Source: Streptomyces seoulensis
GTDB taxonomy: Bacteria; Actinomycetota; Actinomycetes; Streptomycetales; Streptomycetaceae
Length of the DNA stretch: 64,000 nt
Reading direction: 5' to 3'
Assembly: GCF_022846655.1 (NCBI RefSeq)
Contig: NZ_AP025667.1
Location: 1,029,001-1,093,000 of the forward strand
The notes below the pieces were generated by a model. The model was given only the letters and a program-made list of their open reading frames with translations. It did no database searches and was not told the origin of the DNA. Both the position numbers and the translations under genes were made by a program. Positions within the stretch are counted from its first letter, which is position 1. Every line of letters starts with the position of its first letter. Positions 61,380-64,000 of the stretch are shown one piece after another.

Positions 61380-62684
61380 TCAGGCCGATCCTGCCCCCTG
61401 CGGCGGCGCGGGGAACGGCACGACGGCCACTGTTACGTTGTCGTGGCCCCCAGCGTCCAGCGCGTGCCCCACCAGCACCCGCGCGGCGTGCAGCGGGCGG
61501 GCGGCCGCGTCCGGGGGCAGCACCTCGGCCATCTCCTCGGGCGCCTCGGCGTAGTTCCACAGACCGTCGGTGCACACCAGCACCACACCTGCCCGGTCGG
61601 GCTTGAACGACGCGGTGTGCGGCTCCAGTTCGTAGGCGTCGGCGCCGAGCCAGCCGGTGATGGCGTGGGCGCGCTCGTCGGCGTACGCCTCCGCCTCGTT
61701 CATCAGGCCGGCCGCCACCATCTGCGCGGCCCAGGAATCGTCCTCGGTCAGCCGGGCCGCGGGCGCGGAGCGGTCGTCCGGCACCCAGTAGGCGCGGCTG
61801 TCGCCGACCCAGCCGACCACCAGCAGCCCTGATGCGACCACCGAGGCGACGATCGTGCAGGCCGGGGCGTTCTGGTGCGGGGCGTGCTCGCGGGCCGCTT
61901 CGGGCTCCCCGGCGAGCGCGTCCACCGCGCGGGCGGCCGTCACGATCGCCTCGTGCATCGCCGCCTGCGGGTGCGTGCCGCGCGGCAGGGCGGCCAGCAG
62001 TACGTCACCGGCCGCGCGGGAAGCGGCAGTCGACGCCTCGTCCGGCCGGGTCGCGGAGGACACGCCGTCGCAGACCACGGCGAGCGTGGCGGGCGAGCCG
62101 TCGGGCAGCGCGGTGTACGCGACGGCGAAGTCGTCCTCGTTGCGGTGGTGGCGCAGACCCCGGTCGCTGACCGCGGCCACCGGGCCCGACTCCCGCTCCA
62201 TGTGGTCGCGTTCGCGGGGCTGGGCGTGCCCGCAGTTCTCGCAGTAGCCGTCGCCGTCCACCCGGCCCGCACGGCAGGCCACGCACACCTGCGCGGTGCC
62301 GCCCGCCTCGGCGGCGGGGGTCTCGGCGCGCGGGTCCGGGGCCTGGAGCGGGTACTCGTCGGGCTCGGCGGGCCGGTCGAAACGCACCCCGGACGCGGCC
62401 GGTGCGGGCGCGGACAGCGGGGAGCCGCCGGAGTCGGTGCCGGGTACGTCGGCCGCCCGGTGGGCGCTCGGCTCGGTGCTGCCGGTGGTGGCCGGCTCCG
62501 GCTCGGGCCAGTCGACGTCGCCGTCCGGCGCGCCGGTCATGGTGAGCGTGGGCTGGTCCTCGGGCGGCGCGGGCACGGCCGACAGGTCGTATCCGCACGC
62601 GCCGCAGAAGAGGTCGCCCGGTTCGAGCGGCTCCGCACAGCTCGGGCACCTGGACAGTGCGGCCTGCTGGGGCATCTGTGACAT
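61380..62684 (-). CDS. PP2C-family Ser/Thr phosphatase with zinc ribbons
   Basis: A 434-residue protein with two zinc-ribbon motifs (CPSC...CGAC and CVAC...CENC), a disordered Pro/Glu stretch between them, and a PP2C catalytic domain: SDRGLRHHRNEDDF, VCDGVSSA, VGWVGDSRAYW, CTDGLWNY and GGHDNVTVAVV, the Mg/Mn ligands. It would reverse phosphorylation by the adjacent kinase. The ATG at 62684 lies two bases after the kinase stop codon. An in-frame GTG-like start lies four codons upstream inside the kinase gene. Confidence 0.92.
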   Translation of the reverse strand: MSQMPQQAALSRCPSCAEPLEPGDLFCGACGYDLSAVPAPPEDQPTLTMTGAPDGDVDWPEPEPATTGSTEPSAHRAADVPGTDSGGSPLSAPAPAASGVRFDRPAEPDEYPLQAPDPRAETPAAEAGGTAQVCVACRAGRVDGDGYCENCGHAQPRERDHMERESGPVAAVSDRGLRHHRNEDDFAVAYTALPDGSPATLAVVCDGVSSATRPDEASTAASRAAGDVLLAALPRGTHPQAAMHEAIVTAARAVDALAGEPEAAREHAPHQNAPACTIVASVVASGLLVVGWVGDSRAYWVPDDRSAPAARLTEDDSWAAQMVAAGLMNEAEAYADERAHAITGWLGADAYELEPHTASFKPDRAGVVLVCTDGLWNYAEAPEEMAEVLPPDAAARPLHAARVLVGHALDAGGHDNVTVAVVPFPAPPQGAGSA

Positions 62685-62686
62685 GA

Positions 62687-64000
62687 CTACACCCACGTCC
62701 GGGGGCGGTAACGGTTGGCCCGTTCCACCAGTTCGATCCTCTCCTCGCCGCCGGGCGCCAGCCGGGCCAGCGTGCGGTAGGCGCGCTCCAGGCCGAAGCG
62801 GAGACCCCGCTCGTCCAGACCGCTGCCGAGCAGCACCCGCCCGCCGGTGACCGGCCGAGCGGTGCCCTGACCTCTGGAGAGTATCCAGTCAAGGGCGCAG
62901 CCGAGGACTTCGGCCGACAACCGCTCGCGTCGCGCCGGGTCGAGCCCGTACGCGTCCAGCGCCTCGACCTGGCCCGCCGCGGCGGTCAGGTCGTCCAGGA
63001 ACGGTACGTCACCCGCGGCCGCCGTGCGTCCCCGCAGTCGCGCCCGCACCGCCGCGACCCGCGCGGCCGTGTAGTGGATCGACGACTCCGGCACCGACTC
63101 CAGCGTGCGTACGGCCCCGCTCCGGTCGCCGCTCGCCAGGCGCACCCGCGCCAGGGCGAACGCGGCGCTGACGAAGCTCGGGTCGGTCGCCCACACCAGC
63201 CGGTAGTACTCGGCGGCGTTGTCCAACTGGCCCAGCACCTCCGCGCACAGGCCGAGCGCCAGCTTGGGCGCGGCCTCGCCGGGGAAGGCGTCGTAGATCG
63301 CGTCGAAGGAGAGCGCGGCGTTCTCGAAGTCGCCGGTGACCAGCGCGGCCACGCCGCGGCACCACACCACCCGCCAGTCGTCGGGCCGTTCCTCGTCCAG
63401 CCGGGCCAGGGTCGTCAGCGCGGCCTCGCGGTCGCCGTGCTCCAGCCGGGCGCGCACCCGTCTCAGCCGGGTCTCCACGCTCTGGCCGGGCGCCGCCTCC
63501 AGCGCGCCGATCAGCTCGCCCGGCGCGGACGCGGCCAGGCCCGCCAGGAAACCGGCGTCCGGGTCGCCGGGGTCGACCAGCGGGACGGGCAGGGCGAGCG
63601 CGGCGGCCGGGGTGCCGACCGGTCTGACCAGGGCGGGCGGCAGCGCGGGCGGACGGCCCGGTCCGGGCAGCTCGCGGGCGCCGAGCCGGGACACCTCGCC
63701 GTCCAGCGCGGGGAACAACTCGGTGTCCGTCACGCGTACTTCGGGCCCGAACAGGGTGGACAGCGCGGGGCGCGCCTGCCCGGTGCTCAGCGACACGACC
63801 TCGCGCAGCACGCCGGTGAGCTGGTCGGCCATCTCCTGTGCGGAGGCGAACCGGCGCGCCGGGTCCGGGTCGGTGGCGCGGACCAGGAAGCGGTAGAAGG
63901 ACTCGTAGCGGCGGAAGACCTCGATGGTGTCCGGGTCGGGCAGCGAGTCGGCGTAGACGGTCGTGTAGCCCTGGAAGTCGAAGGTGAGGACGGCCAGGGT
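62687..64000 (-). CDS. PknG-like Ser/Thr protein kinase, C-terminal part (cut by window edge)
   Basis: The visible 437 residues correspond to the end of the kinase lobe (TLAVLTFDFQGYTTVYADSLPDPDTIEVFRRYESFYRFLVRATDPDPARRF) and the C-terminal TPR domain (PERPDDWRVVWCRGVAALVTGDFENAALSFDAIYDAFPGEAAPKLALGLC, VLGQLDNAAEYYRLVW), as in mycobacterial PknG. PknG is a soluble kinase that tunes central nitrogen/carbon metabolism through FHA proteins. The frame stays open to base 64000. The ATG near 63832 is internal, not the start. Confidence 0.9.
   Translation of the reverse strand, partial: TLAVLTFDFQGYTTVYADSLPDPDTIEVFRRYESFYRFLVRATDPDPARRFASAQEMADQLTGVLREVVSLSTGQARPALSTLFGPEVRVTDTELFPALDGEVSRLGARELPGPGRPPALPPALVRPVGTPAAALALPVPLVDPGDPDAGFLAGLAASAPGELIGALEAAPGQSVETRLRRVRARLEHGDREAALTTLARLDEERPDDWRVVWCRGVAALVTGDFENAALSFDAIYDAFPGEAAPKLALGLCAEVLGQLDNAAEYYRLVWATDPSFVSAAFALARVRLASGDRSGAVRTLESVPESSIHYTAARVAAVRARLRGRTAAAGDVPFLDDLTAAAGQVEALDAYGLDPARRERLSAEVLGCALDWILSRGQGTARPVTGGRVLLGSGLDERGLRFGLERAYRTLARLAPGGEERIELVERANRYRPRTWV

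Overview
The window is a stretch of linear-chromosome-type Streptomyces DNA: very high GC, third-position G/C codon use, frequent GTG and TTG starts, ATGA/GTGA stop-start overlaps, and gene families found together only in streptomycetes (rodlins, chaplins, MelC1/MelC2 tyrosinase, paired dynamin-like GTPases, SsbB). The order rodlin-chaplin-polysaccharide genes-chaplin-melC-chaplin-GTPases-ssbB agrees with what I remember of the S. coelicolor chromosome around citA, rdlAB, chpA/D/F/G and ssbB, so most of it is conserved core rather than a mobile island. No insertion sequence, integrase, CRISPR array or rRNA was found; one tRNA gene is present.

Layout. 1-2755: the N-terminal part of a LacI-family regulator with two operator-like palindromes, then a RecD2-like helicase. 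2888-4700: citrate synthase, its terminator and a hairpin-rich non-coding stretch with two C-rich loops (possible small RNA). 4720-7771: copper ATPase and CopZ-type chaperone under a CsoR-type box, plus a small HTH protein. 8070-15431: myo-inositol catabolism (isomerase/dehydratase-like gene divergent from iolC - aldolase - iolB - iolD - mmsA); between iolC and the aldolase sits an 18-bp minisatellite that forms a small coupled ORF. 15558-21396: an unknown protein, an HSP90-family ATPase and a 974-residue TPR protein. 21703-26715: an APC permease, a secreted hydrolase fused to an ABC ATPase, and its permease.

26784-44751 is a surface/development region: three rodlins, a short chaplin, a repeat-rich sortase-anchored protein with one chaplin domain, a secreted GH26-like enzyme, an eight-gene tightly coupled polysaccharide operon on the minus strand (two glycosyltransferases, initiating phosphoglycosyltransferase, polymerase, MurJ-like flippase, deacetylase, chain-length regulator, acyltransferase-like protein), another chaplin, a small secreted protein, a DUF5949-like protein, tyrosinase with its chaperone, and a chaplin with a C-terminal tail. 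Five rodlin/chaplin genes have promoter elements close to the sigma-BldN consensus as I recall it (CGTAAC-N16-CGTTGA). Two genes in the polysaccharide operon carry a TTA codon, so its expression should depend on bldA. Together these suggest an aerial-hypha coat locus in which a glycan and amyloid proteins are made under developmental control; this is the part I judge most likely to hold an undescribed system.

44951-64000: small membrane proteins and a lipoprotein with a duplicated domain, tRNA-Arg(UCU), two dynamin-like GTPases, ssbB with upstream DnaA-box sequences, a thioester-forming sortase-anchored surface protein, EttA, a thioesterase, a group II truncated haemoglobin, an isoaspartyl methyltransferase-like protein, and a Ser/Thr-phosphorylation module (FHA protein, VWA protein, PP2C phosphatase, PknG-like kinase) that runs off the right edge.
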